Source: Rhodobacter viridis (GTDB lineage: Bacteria; Pseudomonadota; Alphaproteobacteria; Rhodobacterales; Rhodobacteraceae). Taken from it: a DNA stretch of 64,000 bases. The position numbers and the translations under genes are program-made. Where the stretch lies: positions 122,748-186,747 of the forward strand of contig NZ_QJTK01000007.1 in NCBI RefSeq assembly GCF_003217355.1, in the 5' to 3' direction. The notes under the pieces are model-generated. The model was not told the origin of the DNA. It searched no databases and was given only the letters and a program-made list of their open reading frames with translations. Positions within the stretch are counted from its first letter, which is position 1, and each line of letters begins with the position of its first letter. This document shows, piece after piece, positions 38,701 to 46,792 of the stretch.

Positions 38701-39110
38701 TGCTGCCCGAAGCGGTCGAAACGCTGCTGGGCGAGCTGTTCCTGCCCGGTCCGACGGGCGAGCTGAACCGTCTGACGCGGCATGTGCGGGGGCCGGTCCT
38801 TTGCCTCGGGCCGGGGCCTGAGGCGGCCGCGGCGCAGGCGGCGGCGGTCGCGGTGTTGGGCGGGCAGGCGGTGCAGGCGACCGGGGCCGTCGCGGCCAAG
38901 GCGCTGGGCACGGCGGAGCCGCTGGCCGCTGTGCTGTGGTGGGGCGAGGCCGAGATGGGCCGTGCCTATGCTCAAGCGCTGGCGGCGCGGCCCGGTCCGC
39001 TGGTGCCGCTCATAACCGCGCGGCCCGATCTGGCCCATGTCGCGCATGAGCGGCATCTCTGTGTCGACACCACCGCGGCGGGCGGCAACGCCGCTTTGCT
39101 GGCGGGGTGA
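35727..39110 (+). CDS. putA: Bifunctional proline dehydrogenase / P5C dehydrogenase PutA
   Basis: A 1127-residue protein oxidising proline to glutamate. The proline dehydrogenase barrel carries ISIKLSALHPRYE, LHIDAEEQDRL and RLVKGAYWDSEMKRAQ. The aldehyde dehydrogenase half starts near residue 540, with ISPWNFPLAIF, GSTETAQIIA, ETGGLNAMVVDST and the catalytic Cys in SAGQRCSALR. A C-terminal domain of about 130 residues follows. There is no N-terminal ribbon-helix-helix DNA-binding domain, so it should not self-repress; regulation is expected through PutR. AAGGAG precedes ATG 35727. Confidence 0.95.
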   Translation: MTDLSALGPQAKFAPEAEVLEALVAQAALPQAQLDRIAARGADLVARIRAEAKPSLMEHFLAQYGLSTREGVALMCLAEAMLRVPDNATIDALIEDKIAPSDWGKHLGTAASSLVNASTWALMLTGKVLDDGAGGLAGTLRGAMRRLGEPVIRAAVGQAMREMGRQFVLGETIEKALERAEKRESEGYTFSYDMLGEAALTTADAERYRVAYAQAIASIAKAATKGSIAANPGISIKLSALHPRYEVAQEARVMAELVPVVRDLARAAAAAGIALHIDAEEQDRLALSLRVIEAVMADPETAGWQGFGAVVQAYGKRAGAAIDALAAMARASGRRINIRLVKGAYWDSEMKRAQVEGHPGFPLFTSKTGTDVAYICLAAKLFGLSDCLYPQFATHNAHTVAAVLEMAAGRPYEFQRLHGMGARLHDIVLRETGGRCRIYAPVGAHRDLLAYLVRRLLENGANSSFVNQIVNESVPPSEVAACPFAALATARAPRGLLAPAALFGSDRVNSQGFDLSDPEVLARIETARTVTLPDAAPIVAGPVSGGSRDVVNPATGAVVARVTEADAATVAVALDAARVWSAPAAERAAVLSRAADLYEENFGPIFAALAREAGKTLGDAISELREAVDFLRYYAAEGTSDTRAPRGPVVAISPWNFPLAIFTGQIAAALMAGNAVLAKPAEQTPVIAALAVRLLHQAGVPATALQLLPGDGPTVGAALTRDPRIKGVVFTGSTETAQIIARAMAAHMAPGTPLIAETGGLNAMVVDSTALPEQAVRDVVASAFRSAGQRCSALRCLYVQEDIAPHVIAMLKGAMDELVLGDPWRLSTDVGPVIDAEAQAGIETYLAQNAGRILHRTAAPAGGHFVAPALLKVTGIADLSHEIFGPVLHLATFAADDLPAVIAAINARGYGLTFGLHSRIDARVETVAETIRAGNIYVNRNQIGAVVGSQPFGGEGLSGTGPKAGGPLYLGRFYAPEPVVATGAWTQAVTPVLPEAVETLLGELFLPGPTGELNRLTRHVRGPVLCLGPGPEAAAAQAAAVAVLGGQAVQATGAVAAKALGTAEPLAAVLWWGEAEMGRAYAQALAARPGPLVPLITARPDLAHVAHERHLCVDTTAAGGNAALLAG

Positions 39111-39177
39111 CTTGCCCTTTGCGCCCGCCTGCGGCATTTTGCGGCACCGCCCGCGGGCGCGATCAAGGGAGAAGACG

Positions 39178-39666
39178 ATGATCAAGGGAATTGCGGCGCA
39201 ACTTTGCGCGCTGGTGCTGGCGCTGGCGCCGGTCTCGGTTCAGGCGCACGAGGCGCATGCCGGGGCGCTGACGATCATTCACCCGTCGATCCCGGCGGTC
39301 ATGCAGGGGGCGCAGGCGGCGGCGGGCTATTTCACCATCGTCAACGCGGGCGACAGCGCCGATCGGCTGACCGCGGTCGAGGTCGATTTCGCCTCGTCGG
39401 CGATGCTGCACACGAGCGAGACCGATGCGAGCGGCGTGACCCGGATGGTGCATGTCGAGGGCGTCGATGTTCCCGCCGGGGCCACGGTGAAATTCGCGCC
39501 GGGCGGGCTGCATGTGATGTTCATGGGGCTGACCGCACCGATCGCGGAAGGGGTGCTGGTGCCCGGAACGCTGGTCTTCGAACATGCGGGCAAGGTGCCG
39601 GTGGAATTCATGGTGACGACGGCGGGCAAGGCGCCCGACATGTCTGGCCACAAGATGACCCCCTGA
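39178..39666 (+). CDS. Periplasmic copper chaperone PCuAC
   Basis: A 162-residue precursor with a signal peptide ending near VSVQA. The domain shows the PCuAC copper motif: AMLHTSETDASGVTRM, then GGLHVMFMGL, i.e. H-x10-M followed by H-x-M. It also has a His-rich N-terminus (HEAHAG) and a C-terminal SGHKM tail that may bind metal. Such proteins deliver Cu(I) to the CuA or CuB centres of heme-copper oxidases. No oxidase gene is adjacent. An AGGGAGAAG site precedes the start. Confidence 0.9.
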   Translation: MIKGIAAQLCALVLALAPVSVQAHEAHAGALTIIHPSIPAVMQGAQAAAGYFTIVNAGDSADRLTAVEVDFASSAMLHTSETDASGVTRMVHVEGVDVPAGATVKFAPGGLHVMFMGLTAPIAEGVLVPGTLVFEHAGKVPVEFMVTTAGKAPDMSGHKMTP

Positions 39667-39758
39667 GATCCATGCGCAAAAGGCATATGCGGCGGTGAAA
39701 ACGGCGGTCGATTTGGCCGCCGCCTCGGGCTAGGAAGATCCCAGCAAGGGAGGGTCCG

Positions 39759-40907
39759 ATGTCCGATGCGCCGCTCAAGGGGCTCAAGGTGGTGGAACTG
39801 GCGCGGATACTCGCCGGTCCGTGGATCGGCCAGGTTCTGGCCGATCTGGGCGCCGAGGTTGTAAAAGTGGAAGCCCCCGAGGGCGACGACACCCGTCGCT
39901 GGGGTCCGCCCTTCATCGAGCGGCTGCGGCCCGATGGCACTTTTGAAACCGTCGCGGCCTATTTTCAGGCCGCAAATCGGGGAAAAACCTCGATCATATG
40001 TGACTTTTCGAACATTGACGATCTGGCGCGGCTGAAACGGCTGATTGCCGAGGCCGATGTGGTGATCGAGAACTTCAAGCTTGGCGGGTTGAAGAAGTTC
40101 GGTCTCGATTACGAGAGCCTTGCCGTCGAGAACCCCGGACTGGTCTATGTCTCGGTCACCGGATTCGGGCAGACCGGGCCGCGCGCGGCGCAACCGGGCT
40201 ATGATTTTCTGGTGCAAGGCATGTGCGGGATCATGGATCTGACCGGGCCGAAGGGCGGCGAGCCGCAAAAGGTCGGCGTCGCCTGGATCGACATCTTCAC
40301 CGGGCTTTATGGCGTGATCGGGGTGCAGGCGGCCTTGGCCGAGCGGGCGCGCTCGGGGCGTGGGCAACATGTGGACATGAGCCTGCTCGATTGCGGCGTG
40401 GGGGTGCTTGCCAATCAGGCGATGAACCATCTTCTGGGCGGGATGGTGCCGCATCGACTGGGCAATGCGCATCCGAATATCGTTCCGTATCAGGTGTTTC
40501 CGGCCGCGGATGGGCATTTCATCATCGCCTGCGGCAATGATCGGCAGTTTCAGGCGCTCTGCACCATGCTGGGGCTGGTCGAGGAAGCCAGTAACCCGGA
40601 CTATGCCAGCAATGCTGGTCGCGTGGCGCATCGCGAGGCACTTTGCGCGCGCATCGCCGAGGTCACCTCGGCCCGGCCGAAAGCCGATCTGATCGCGGCG
40701 ATGGAAGCCGCTGGCATTCCCGGCGGGCCGATCAATGACGTGGCCGAGGCTTTGGCCGAGCCGCAGATCGCGGCGCGGGGGATGAAGATCGCCCCCGAGG
40801 GCGTCGCCGGTCTGCGCACGCCGATCGTCTTTTCGCGCTCGGATCTGGCGCTGGACAAGGCCAGCCCGGCGCTTGGTGACGGTACGTGGCATTTTTCTGT
40901 CGGTTGA
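39759..40907 (+). CDS. CaiB/BaiF-family CoA transferase
   Basis: A 382-residue class III CoA transferase. It begins LKGLKVVELARILAGPWIGQVLADLGAEVVKVE, then YFQAANRGKTSI, with the catalytic Asp expected in GQHVDMSLLDCGV and the terminal GGPINDVAEALAEPQ. The family moves CoA between carboxylic acids (for example carnitine, formyl, succinyl or mesaconyl groups). No dedicated dehydrogenase or racemase lies nearby, so the substrate cannot be assigned. It has its own GGGAGG ribosome binding site. Confidence 0.88.
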   Translation: MSDAPLKGLKVVELARILAGPWIGQVLADLGAEVVKVEAPEGDDTRRWGPPFIERLRPDGTFETVAAYFQAANRGKTSIICDFSNIDDLARLKRLIAEADVVIENFKLGGLKKFGLDYESLAVENPGLVYVSVTGFGQTGPRAAQPGYDFLVQGMCGIMDLTGPKGGEPQKVGVAWIDIFTGLYGVIGVQAALAERARSGRGQHVDMSLLDCGVGVLANQAMNHLLGGMVPHRLGNAHPNIVPYQVFPAADGHFIIACGNDRQFQALCTMLGLVEEASNPDYASNAGRVAHREALCARIAEVTSARPKADLIAAMEAAGIPGGPINDVAEALAEPQIAARGMKIAPEGVAGLRTPIVFSRSDLALDKASPALGDGTWHFSVG

Positions 40908-40964
40908 GGCATTGCCGCGCGGCAAAACCCCGCTTTATTGGGGCGGAGCGAGCGCGAGGGAGAC

Positions 40965-42095
40965 GTGGCCAGCCTGAGTTTCGAATTTGACCACGGTCCT
41001 GAGGGTCGGGCCGCGCGATTTGCGCGGCCTGTTTCGGTGATCCGGGCCGATAGCATGGCCGAGATCGGCCCGGCCTTTGCCGCGATTGCCGAAGCGCGTT
41101 CCGCGGGTAAATGGCTTGCGGGGCTGCTGAGCTATGAGCTCGGATATGCCTTTTCGGCGAAACTCGCGCCCCTTATGCCCGAGGCGCGCGATGTGCCGCT
41201 GATGCTGTTTGGTGTCTATGACGCGCCCGAGGCGCCGTTGCCCGACGTGCCGCCCGCGGCTGAGGCACCGCAGTTTTCCCCTGCCGTCACGCAGGCCGAC
41301 TATCTGCAGGCCTTTGCGCGCGTGCAGGACTATATCGCGGCGGGCGATGTCTATCAGATCAACCTGACCTTTCCGCTGCGGGCCCGCTGCAACGCCGATC
41401 CGCGCGCGCTTTACGCCCGGCTGAAGGCGGCGCAACCGGTCGGTCATGGGGTGTTGGTCGAGGCCGAGGGTTTCGCGATCCTGTCGCGCTCGCCCGAATT
41501 GTTCTTCGCCATTGATGCCGAGGGCCGGGCGACGGTGCGGCCGATGAAGGGCACTGTGGCGCGGGGGGCGACGCCCGAGGCGGATGCGCAGGCGGCGGAG
41601 TGGCTGCGGGCGTCCGAGAAGAATCGCGCCGAAAACCTGATGATCGTCGATCTTCTGCGCAACGATCTGAGCCGGATTTCCGAGGTCGGATCGGTCAAGG
41701 TGCCCGCGCTTTACGACATCGAGACCTATGCAACGGTGCATCAGATGACCTCGACCGTGACGGCGCAGGTCCGGCAAGGGTTTGATTTCGAAGAGATATG
41801 TCAGGCGCTTTTCCCCTGCGGCTCGATCACGGGCGCGCCGAAGATCCGCGCGATGCAGATCATTCACGAACTCGAACCGGGTCAACGCGGCGTTTATTGT
41901 GGTTCCATCGGCTGGCTTGCACCGACGGGCGGAATGGCGTTCAACGTGGCCATACGCAGCCTGACCCTGCGTCAGGGCGAGGCGGTGCTGAACGTCGGCG
42001 GCGGGGTGGTGCATGACAGCGAGGGGGTGTCGGAATGGGCGGAAGCACTGAGCAAGGCGGCCTTCGTGACAGCGCCCCCGAAGGCGTGCGGCTGA
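40965..42095 (+). CDS. pabB: Aminodeoxychorismate synthase component I
   Basis: A 376-residue chorismate-binding enzyme. The C-terminal half carries the family motifs FCRSPELFF-like LSRSPELFFAID, PMKGTVARG, AENLMIVDLLRNDLSRI, CGSITGAPKIRAMQII and RGVYCGSIGWL. It aminates chorismate to 4-amino-4-deoxychorismate for folate; KGT rather than PIAGT fits PabB more than anthranilate synthase. GTG 40965 is the likely start, after GCGAGGGAG. The downstream pabC overlaps its 3' end. A glutamine amidotransferase partner (pabA) is not in the window. Confidence 0.9.
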   Translation: MASLSFEFDHGPEGRAARFARPVSVIRADSMAEIGPAFAAIAEARSAGKWLAGLLSYELGYAFSAKLAPLMPEARDVPLMLFGVYDAPEAPLPDVPPAAEAPQFSPAVTQADYLQAFARVQDYIAAGDVYQINLTFPLRARCNADPRALYARLKAAQPVGHGVLVEAEGFAILSRSPELFFAIDAEGRATVRPMKGTVARGATPEADAQAAEWLRASEKNRAENLMIVDLLRNDLSRISEVGSVKVPALYDIETYATVHQMTSTVTAQVRQGFDFEEICQALFPCGSITGAPKIRAMQIIHELEPGQRGVYCGSIGWLAPTGGMAFNVAIRSLTLRQGEAVLNVGGGVVHDSEGVSEWAEALSKAAFVTAPPKACG

Positions 42096-42685
42096 TCGAG
42101 ACGATGCTCTGGGCGCCCCGCGAAGGGGTGGCGCTGATCCTGCATCACATGGCGCGGCTCGAGGCGGGCTGTCGCAAGCTGGGCATCGATTGCGACCTGT
42201 GGCGGGTCGAGCAGATGATCGAGACTGTCAGCGCCTCGGACCCGCTGCGGCTGCGGCTGACGGTGGGGCTGGATGGCGTGCCCGAGATGACGACGGCGCC
42301 GCTGCCGAAGGCGAAATCTTTGTGGCGGGTGGGGCTGGCCGAGGGGCGCGTGGCCTCGGACGATCCGTGGCGGCAGGTGAAATCGACCGAGCGGCATCTC
42401 TATGACCTGACCCGGGCCGCGTTGCCCCAGGGCTGGGACGAGGCGATTTTTCTGAATGAACGCAATGAGGTGGTCGAGGGCACGATCACCACTGTCTTTC
42501 TGTGGCGCGACAATCTTCTGTGGACGCCGCCGTTGGCTTGCGGGGCGTTGCCGGGCGTGCTGCGGGCGAAGCTGATTGCCACCGGCCGCGCGCGGGAAGC
42601 GGTGCTGCGCTGGTCCGATCTGACCGAGGGGCGGTTCTTTCTGGGCAATGCCTTGCGCGGGCTGGTTCCGGCGGAAGTGATCTGA
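42035..42685 (+). CDS. pabC: Aminodeoxychorismate lyase-like aminotransferase class IV
   Basis: A protein of about 216 residues, fold-type IV PLP enzyme. RLIETMLWAPREGVALILHHMARLEAG is the typical start. WRQVKSTERHLYDLTRAALPQG contains the PLP lysine, and FLNERNEVVEGTITTVFL the conserved Glu region. It releases pyruvate from aminodeoxychorismate to give p-aminobenzoate. The start is unsure: ATG 42035 overlaps pabB by 61 bp, while GTG 42086 would overlap by only 10 bp and still keep the domain. Confidence 0.85.
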   Translation: MGGSTEQGGLRDSAPEGVRLIETMLWAPREGVALILHHMARLEAGCRKLGIDCDLWRVEQMIETVSASDPLRLRLTVGLDGVPEMTTAPLPKAKSLWRVGLAEGRVASDDPWRQVKSTERHLYDLTRAALPQGWDEAIFLNERNEVVEGTITTVFLWRDNLLWTPPLACGALPGVLRAKLIATGRAREAVLRWSDLTEGRFFLGNALRGLVPAEVI

Positions 42686-42754
42686 AGCGCAGTCGAGAGG
42701 GATTCCAAATTCCCCCGCGCTGTGGCAGGGTTAGCGCCAACTCAAGGGGGCAAC

Positions 42755-43801
42755 ATGCGGAAAGTGGAACTGGGTCGCACCGGTGTGATGGTGAGCGAGC
42801 TGTGTCTGGGGTCGATGACCTGGGGCACGCAGAACACGGAAGCCGAGGGCCATGCGCAGATCGATTTGGCGCTCGATCGTGGGGTGAATTTCATCGACAC
42901 CGCAGAGATTTACCCGGTCAACCCGATCAGCGCCGAAACCGTCGGCCGGACCGAGGAGATCATCGGGACCTGGTTTGTCAAGACCGGACGGCGGAACGAT
43001 GTCGTGCTGGCCTCGAAGATCGCGGGCACCGCGATGAAGGCCGTGCGCGACGGCGGGCCGATCACCCCCGCGACGATCCGCACGGCGGTCGAGGGCTCGC
43101 TGCGGCGGCTGCAGACCGATCACATCGATCTTTATCAATTCCACTGGCCGAACCGCGGCGATTACCATTTCCGGCAGAACTGGAAGTTCGACGCGACGAA
43201 ACAGCCGGGCAAGGCCAAGATCGAGGAAGATTTCTGCGCCTGTCTCGAAACGCTCGCCGTGCTGCGCGGCGAGGGCAAGATCGGGCATTTCGGCCTGTCG
43301 AATGACAGCGCCTGGGGCGTGATGACGGCGCTGCGGCTTGCCGAGGCGGGGCATGGGCCGCGCGTGGCGAGCCTGCAGAACGAATATTCGCTGATGTGCC
43401 GGCTGTACGACACCGATCTGGCCGAGGTCGGCGTGCATGAGGGGATCACGCTGCTCGCCTATTCGCCGCTCGCGACCGGGATGCTGAGCGGCAAATATTC
43501 GGGCGGGGCCGTGCCCGAGGGCTCGCGTCGGTCGATCAATCGCGAGTTGGGCGGGCGGTCCAATCCGCGGGCCTTCGAGATCGCCGATCTTTATGTGGGC
43601 CTTGCGCGCGAGGCGGGGCTCGATCCGGTGACGATGGCGGTGGCCTGGGTGCTGCAGCGGCCCTTCCCGGTGGTGCCGATCATCGGGGCGACCTCGGTCG
43701 CGCAGTTGGAAAAGTCGCTCGATGCGGCGGGGCTTGGGCTCGACAAGACGCTGCTGAGTACGATCGAGAGGGTGCATCATGGCCATCCGATGCCGTTCTG
43801 A
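42755..43801 (+). CDS. Aldo/keto reductase (Tas/YghZ-like)
   Basis: A 348-residue TIM-barrel oxidoreductase. It has LGRTGVMVSELCLGSMTWG at the start, FIDTAEIYPVNPIS with catalytic Asp and Tyr, LASKIAG with the catalytic Lys, DHIDLYQFHWP with the His, and IIGATSVAQLEKSL at the NADP(H) site. It belongs with the E. coli Tas group of NADPH-dependent reductases. The natural substrate is unknown. The next gene begins inside its last codons. Confidence 0.88.
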   Translation: MRKVELGRTGVMVSELCLGSMTWGTQNTEAEGHAQIDLALDRGVNFIDTAEIYPVNPISAETVGRTEEIIGTWFVKTGRRNDVVLASKIAGTAMKAVRDGGPITPATIRTAVEGSLRRLQTDHIDLYQFHWPNRGDYHFRQNWKFDATKQPGKAKIEEDFCACLETLAVLRGEGKIGHFGLSNDSAWGVMTALRLAEAGHGPRVASLQNEYSLMCRLYDTDLAEVGVHEGITLLAYSPLATGMLSGKYSGGAVPEGSRRSINRELGGRSNPRAFEIADLYVGLAREAGLDPVTMAVAWVLQRPFPVVPIIGATSVAQLEKSLDAAGLGLDKTLLSTIERVHHGHPMPF

Positions 43802-44123
43802 GGCGCTGGCGGTTCTGCTTTTGCTTGCCCTTGTCGCCTGCAAGCCGGGCGGCGAGAGCGGCAAGTTGCAGGGCGGCGGGCCGGAAGCCGTGGCCGAGGC
43901 CCGTGCCGCCTGCGAGGGCAAGGGCGGGCAATGGGCGCGGCTTGGCAAGATGGAATATTGCATCACGCGCACCAAGGATGCGGGCAAATCCTGTCACAGC
44001 CGTACGGAGTGTGACGGGGAATGTCTGGCGCGCTCCATGACATGTGCCCCGGCCAAGCCGCTTTTGGGCTGCAACGCCGTGCTGACCGAGGGCGGAATAG
44101 AGGTGAACCAATGCGTCGAGTGA
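43779..44123 (+). CDS. Small cysteine-rich lipoprotein
   Basis: A 114-residue protein with a short signal peptide and lipobox (LALVAC, Cys21). The mature part is rich in Cys: ARAACEGKGG, EYCITRTKDAG, SCHSRTECDGECL, MTCAPAKPLLGC, NQCVE. These probably form disulfides in the periplasm. I do not recognise the fold. It overlaps the aldo/keto reductase by 23 bp and the lipocalin-like gene by 13 bp, so the three are probably one transcript. Confidence 0.7.
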   Translation: MAIRCRSEALAVLLLLALVACKPGGESGKLQGGGPEAVAEARAACEGKGGQWARLGKMEYCITRTKDAGKSCHSRTECDGECLARSMTCAPAKPLLGCNAVLTEGGIEVNQCVE

Positions 44124-44626
44124 TATGTGCCGGGTTTCTGGCCGGGCTTCTGGCTCTGGCCGCCTGCGGGCAAAAGGCGCCCGAGCCCGCGGGGTCGATC
44201 CGCGATCCGAAAGCGATGATCACCTCGGCGGTGCTGTTCGATCCGGCGCGGTTCGGCGGCGAGTGGCAGGTGGCGATGAGTGCGACGCCGCGCTGTGGCG
44301 GGGCGACGCAAGGCTGGCGCTGGGACGGGCGCGGGAGCTATGCGCTCTCGGGGGTCGATTGCTCGGGAACGGTGCCTGCGGTGCTGAAGGGGCAGGCGGC
44401 ACTGACCGGCCCGGGCGGGCGGTTCGCGCCGGACAAGGGCTATGGGCGCGAGCCGATCTGGGTGCTGTGGGTCGATCAGGATTACCGGGTTGCCGCGCTG
44501 GGCACGCCCTCGGGCGATTGGGCGGTGGTGCTGGTGCGGCCGGGCAAGGCGCGCGGCGATCTGATCGCAGCGGCGCGCGAAGTGCTTGATTTCAATGGCT
44601 ACGATCTGAAACGGATCGGCGGCTGA
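44111..44626 (+). CDS. Lipocalin-like lipoprotein
   Basis: A 171-residue lipoprotein (lipobox LALAAC, Cys19). The lipocalin G-x-W motif is in DPARFGGEWQVAMSATPRC. Later segments YALSGVDCSGTVPAV and PIWVLWVDQDYRVAALGTPSGDWAVVLVRPG resemble the beta strands of the bacterial lipocalin Blc. Blc-type proteins bind lipids or hydrophobic ligands at the envelope. The start codon lies inside the end of the previous gene. Confidence 0.75.
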   Translation: MRRVICAGFLAGLLALAACGQKAPEPAGSIRDPKAMITSAVLFDPARFGGEWQVAMSATPRCGGATQGWRWDGRGSYALSGVDCSGTVPAVLKGQAALTGPGGRFAPDKGYGREPIWVLWVDQDYRVAALGTPSGDWAVVLVRPGKARGDLIAAAREVLDFNGYDLKRIGG

Positions 44627-44628
44627 GA

Positions 44629-45327
44629 TCAGCCGAGCCGGGCAAAGGTCGCGCGCGGGCCGCGGTTGTCGAAGAACGGGATCGAGGCGGTTTCTGACCG
44701 GGGGTAGGTGAGCAGCGCCTGCACCTCGGTCAGCACGACTTCGGTGATGAAGGGCAGGGCGAGCGCCCTTGCCTCGGTCAGCGGCACCCAGTGCAGGTGG
44801 CTGAGTTCATCGCAGGCGCGCGAAAAATCATCCGGGTCCGAGGCGATTTCGCCGACATCGACCAGAAAGAACCGCGCATCGAAGCGGCGCGGACGGCCGG
44901 GCGGGGTGATCGCCCGAAAGACGAAGCGCAGCCCCGCGGCCGAGGGGCAATGCCCGCTGGCGGCGAAGCCCTGCCAATCTTCGGGCACCGGTCCCTGCCA
45001 CGCGGCTTCGGTGCCGAGGATCAGGCCGGTTTCTTCCCACAGTTCCCGGATCGCGGCGACGGCAAGGGCCGGGGCGATCCCCTCGGGCGCATCGAGCGCA
45101 AGCCGTGCGGCCTCGCGCGCGGGCAGGGGGCGGGCAAGTGGCACGGCGGCGTCGGCGGCATCGAGCGCCCCGCCCGGAAAGACGTATTTCGAGGGCATGA
45201 AGGCCGCCCCGGCGCCGCGCATGCCCATCAGCACCGACGGGCCTGCGGGCAGGTCGCGGCGCAGCACGATCACGGTGGCGGCGTCGCGCAGGGCGGATTT
45301 GTCGGGCTGGGGATCGGCGGCGGTCAT
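44629..45327 (-). CDS. Nudix hydrolase
   Basis: A 232-residue Nudix protein. A leading strand ATVIVLRRDLPAGPSVLMGMRG is followed by a Nudix-type catalytic helix AIRELWEETGLILG (RExxEExG core). A long insert (FPGGALDAADAAVP...ARLALDAPEG) lies between the first strand and the catalytic helix, as in the NUDT19/RP2-like group, which hydrolyses CoA-type or other diphosphates. It is convergent with the lipocalin gene; the stops are 2 bp apart. Confidence 0.85.
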   Translation of the reverse strand: MTAADPQPDKSALRDAATVIVLRRDLPAGPSVLMGMRGAGAAFMPSKYVFPGGALDAADAAVPLARPLPAREAARLALDAPEGIAPALAVAAIRELWEETGLILGTEAAWQGPVPEDWQGFAASGHCPSAAGLRFVFRAITPPGRPRRFDARFFLVDVGEIASDPDDFSRACDELSHLHWVPLTEARALALPFITEVVLTEVQALLTYPRSETASIPFFDNRGPRATFARLG

Positions 45328-45429
45328 CGGGCCTCGCGTCTGGGTTTTGCGCAGTCTAACCGCAGCCTTTGCGTCGGGGAAAGGGGGCAGGTCCGATCAC
45401 AGCGTCATCACGCCTTTGCGAGACGCGAC

Positions 45430-45460
45430 GGAATTTCCGTGCTGCCCCGTTTGGGTATCA
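45430..45460 (+). promoter_or_regulatory. Possible ECF-type promoter upstream of the EF-hand gene
   Basis: GGAATTT at 45430-45436 and GTATCA at 45455-45460 are separated by 18 bp and lie 40-70 bp before the ATG. The GGAA-type -35 box suggests recognition by an ECF sigma factor, possibly the one encoded 0.7 kb downstream. It is an eye-level match only. Confidence 0.35.
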
Positions 45461-45499
45461 TCTGCGGCGGGAACAGGGCCGCGACAAGGAGTGACGAAG

Positions 45500-46129
45500 A
45501 TGAAATCGATCCTGAAAACGACGATGATGGCGGCGCTGGTGTCGGGCGTTGCGCTGAGCGTGGCGCTGCCGGCAAGCGCGCAGGAAGCTCCGCCCGCACC
45601 GCCGGCGGCCGGTGGGCCCGCGATGATGGGGCCGGATGGCATGGGGCCGATGGGACCGATGGGGCAGCCCTGGCCGCAATTCGATCTGAAGGCGTTCGAC
45701 AAGGACGGCGACGGCAAGGTGACGATGGCCGAAGTGCAGGCCGGTCGGGCCGAGCGGGTCAGGGGGATCGACGCCGATGGCGACGGGTTGCTGAGCGCCG
45801 ACGAGATGATCGCGGCCGATCTGGCGATGGAAAAATCGCGCATCGAGGAACGGGTCAAGGACCGGATCGCGGCGCAGGATGCCAATGGCGACGGCAAGCT
45901 GTCGGCGGCCGAGATGATGGTGCCGCCCGGCCCGGCGCGGCTCTTTGACCGGATCGACGCGAATGACGATGGCGTGGTGACGGATGCCGAACTGGCGCAG
46001 GCGCGCGAGGCGATGCGGGCGAAGATGATGGAACGGATGCACGACCGCCACGGCGATCATGGCCCGAAAGATCACGGCCCGCGCGGTCAGGGCATGTTCG
46101 CCCCGGGGCAACCTCCGGCGCAGAACTGA
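45500..46129 (+). CDS. Periplasmic EF-hand calcium-binding protein
   Basis: A 209-residue precursor with a signal peptide (to about ALPASAQ), a Pro/Met/Gly-rich linker (GPAMMGPDGMGPMGPMG), and four EF-hand loops: DKDGDGKVTMAE, DADGDGLLSADE, DANGDGKLSAAE and DANDDGVVTDAE. A His/Asp-rich tail (MHDRHGDHGPKDHGP) may bind transition metals. The protein is probably a periplasmic metal or calcium sensor or buffer. It lies just upstream of, and in the same direction as, the ECF sigma gene cluster. Confidence 0.85.
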   Translation: MKSILKTTMMAALVSGVALSVALPASAQEAPPAPPAAGGPAMMGPDGMGPMGPMGQPWPQFDLKAFDKDGDGKVTMAEVQAGRAERVRGIDADGDGLLSADEMIAADLAMEKSRIEERVKDRIAAQDANGDGKLSAAEMMVPPGPARLFDRIDANDDGVVTDAELAQAREAMRAKMMERMHDRHGDHGPKDHGPRGQGMFAPGQPPAQN

Positions 46130-46141
46130 GCGACGAGAGCG

Positions 46142-46167
46142 GCGGCCCTCCGCTCCCGGGGGGCCGC
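46142..46167 (+). terminator. Hairpin between EF-hand and sigma factor genes
   Basis: Arms GCGGCCC and GGGCCGC with a 12-base loop lie in the 78-bp gap. There is no T-tract, so it may only reduce read-through or stabilise the EF-hand mRNA. Confidence 0.4.
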
Positions 46168-46207
46168 GGTTGCCGTGAAGAGGGATTGGCGTTAGTCCTT
46201 GGGACCG

Positions 46208-46792
46208 ATGGAGATGGCATTCGACGAGACCCGTGCATTGTCCGACGAGACCCTGCTGGTGCTTTATGGCAACGGCGACGGGACGGCGGCGCGTGCGCTG
46301 GTGGAGCGGCTCGGCCCGCTGGCCTATCGGCTGGCGGTGCGGATGCTGGGGGACCGGGCCGAGGCCGAGGATCTGGCGCAGGAAGCGCTGTTGCGGCTGT
46401 GGAAGATCGCCCCCGAGTGGCGCACGGGCGAGGCCAAGGTCTCGACCTGGCTCTACCGGGTGGTGACCAATCTGGCGACGGACCGGCTACGGCGGCGGCG
46501 CGGTGTTGGCCTCGATGAGGCGCCCGAGCTGCCCGATGGCGCGGCCTCGGCGCTGGAGGTGATGATCGAGACCGACCGTGCGCAGGCGCTGGAGTTGGCC
46601 TTGGCGCAGCTTCCGGCGCGGCAGCGGCAGGCGGTGGTGCTCCGCCATCTCGAGGGGCTGACAAACCCCGAGATCGCGGTGGCGATGGAGATTGGCGTCG
46701 AGGCGGTCGAAAGCCTGACGGCGCGGGGAAAACGGACACTGGCGCAGCTGCTTGCGCCGCGTCGGGCGGAATTGGGGTATGGCCATGACTGA
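46208..46792 (+). CDS. ECF RNA polymerase sigma factor
   Basis: About 194 residues with only regions 2 and 4. Region 2 spans RMLGDRAEAEDLAQEALLRLWKIAPEW and STWLYRVVTNLATDRLRRRR. Region 4 spans LPARQRQAVVLRHLEGLTNPEIAVAMEIGVEAVESLTARGKRTL. The start may be ATG 46208 or 46214; ribosome binding is weak. Its stop overlaps the next gene, a short one-helix protein likely to be its anti-sigma factor. Confidence 0.9.
   Translation: MEMAFDETRALSDETLLVLYGNGDGTAARALVERLGPLAYRLAVRMLGDRAEAEDLAQEALLRLWKIAPEWRTGEAKVSTWLYRVVTNLATDRLRRRRGVGLDEAPELPDGAASALEVMIETDRAQALELALAQLPARQRQAVVLRHLEGLTNPEIAVAMEIGVEAVESLTARGKRTLAQLLAPRRAELGYGHD

Noticed and set aside
35628..39185. A 1185-codon open frame antisense to putA
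   Set aside because: It is a high-GC shadow frame. The translation is Arg/His/Gln-rich and low in complexity, while the opposite strand carries all PutA motifs.
40965..42095. Anthranilate synthase component I (TrpE)
   Set aside because: The KGT motif, the short length of about 376 residues and the overlapping pabC gene fit aminodeoxychorismate synthase better.
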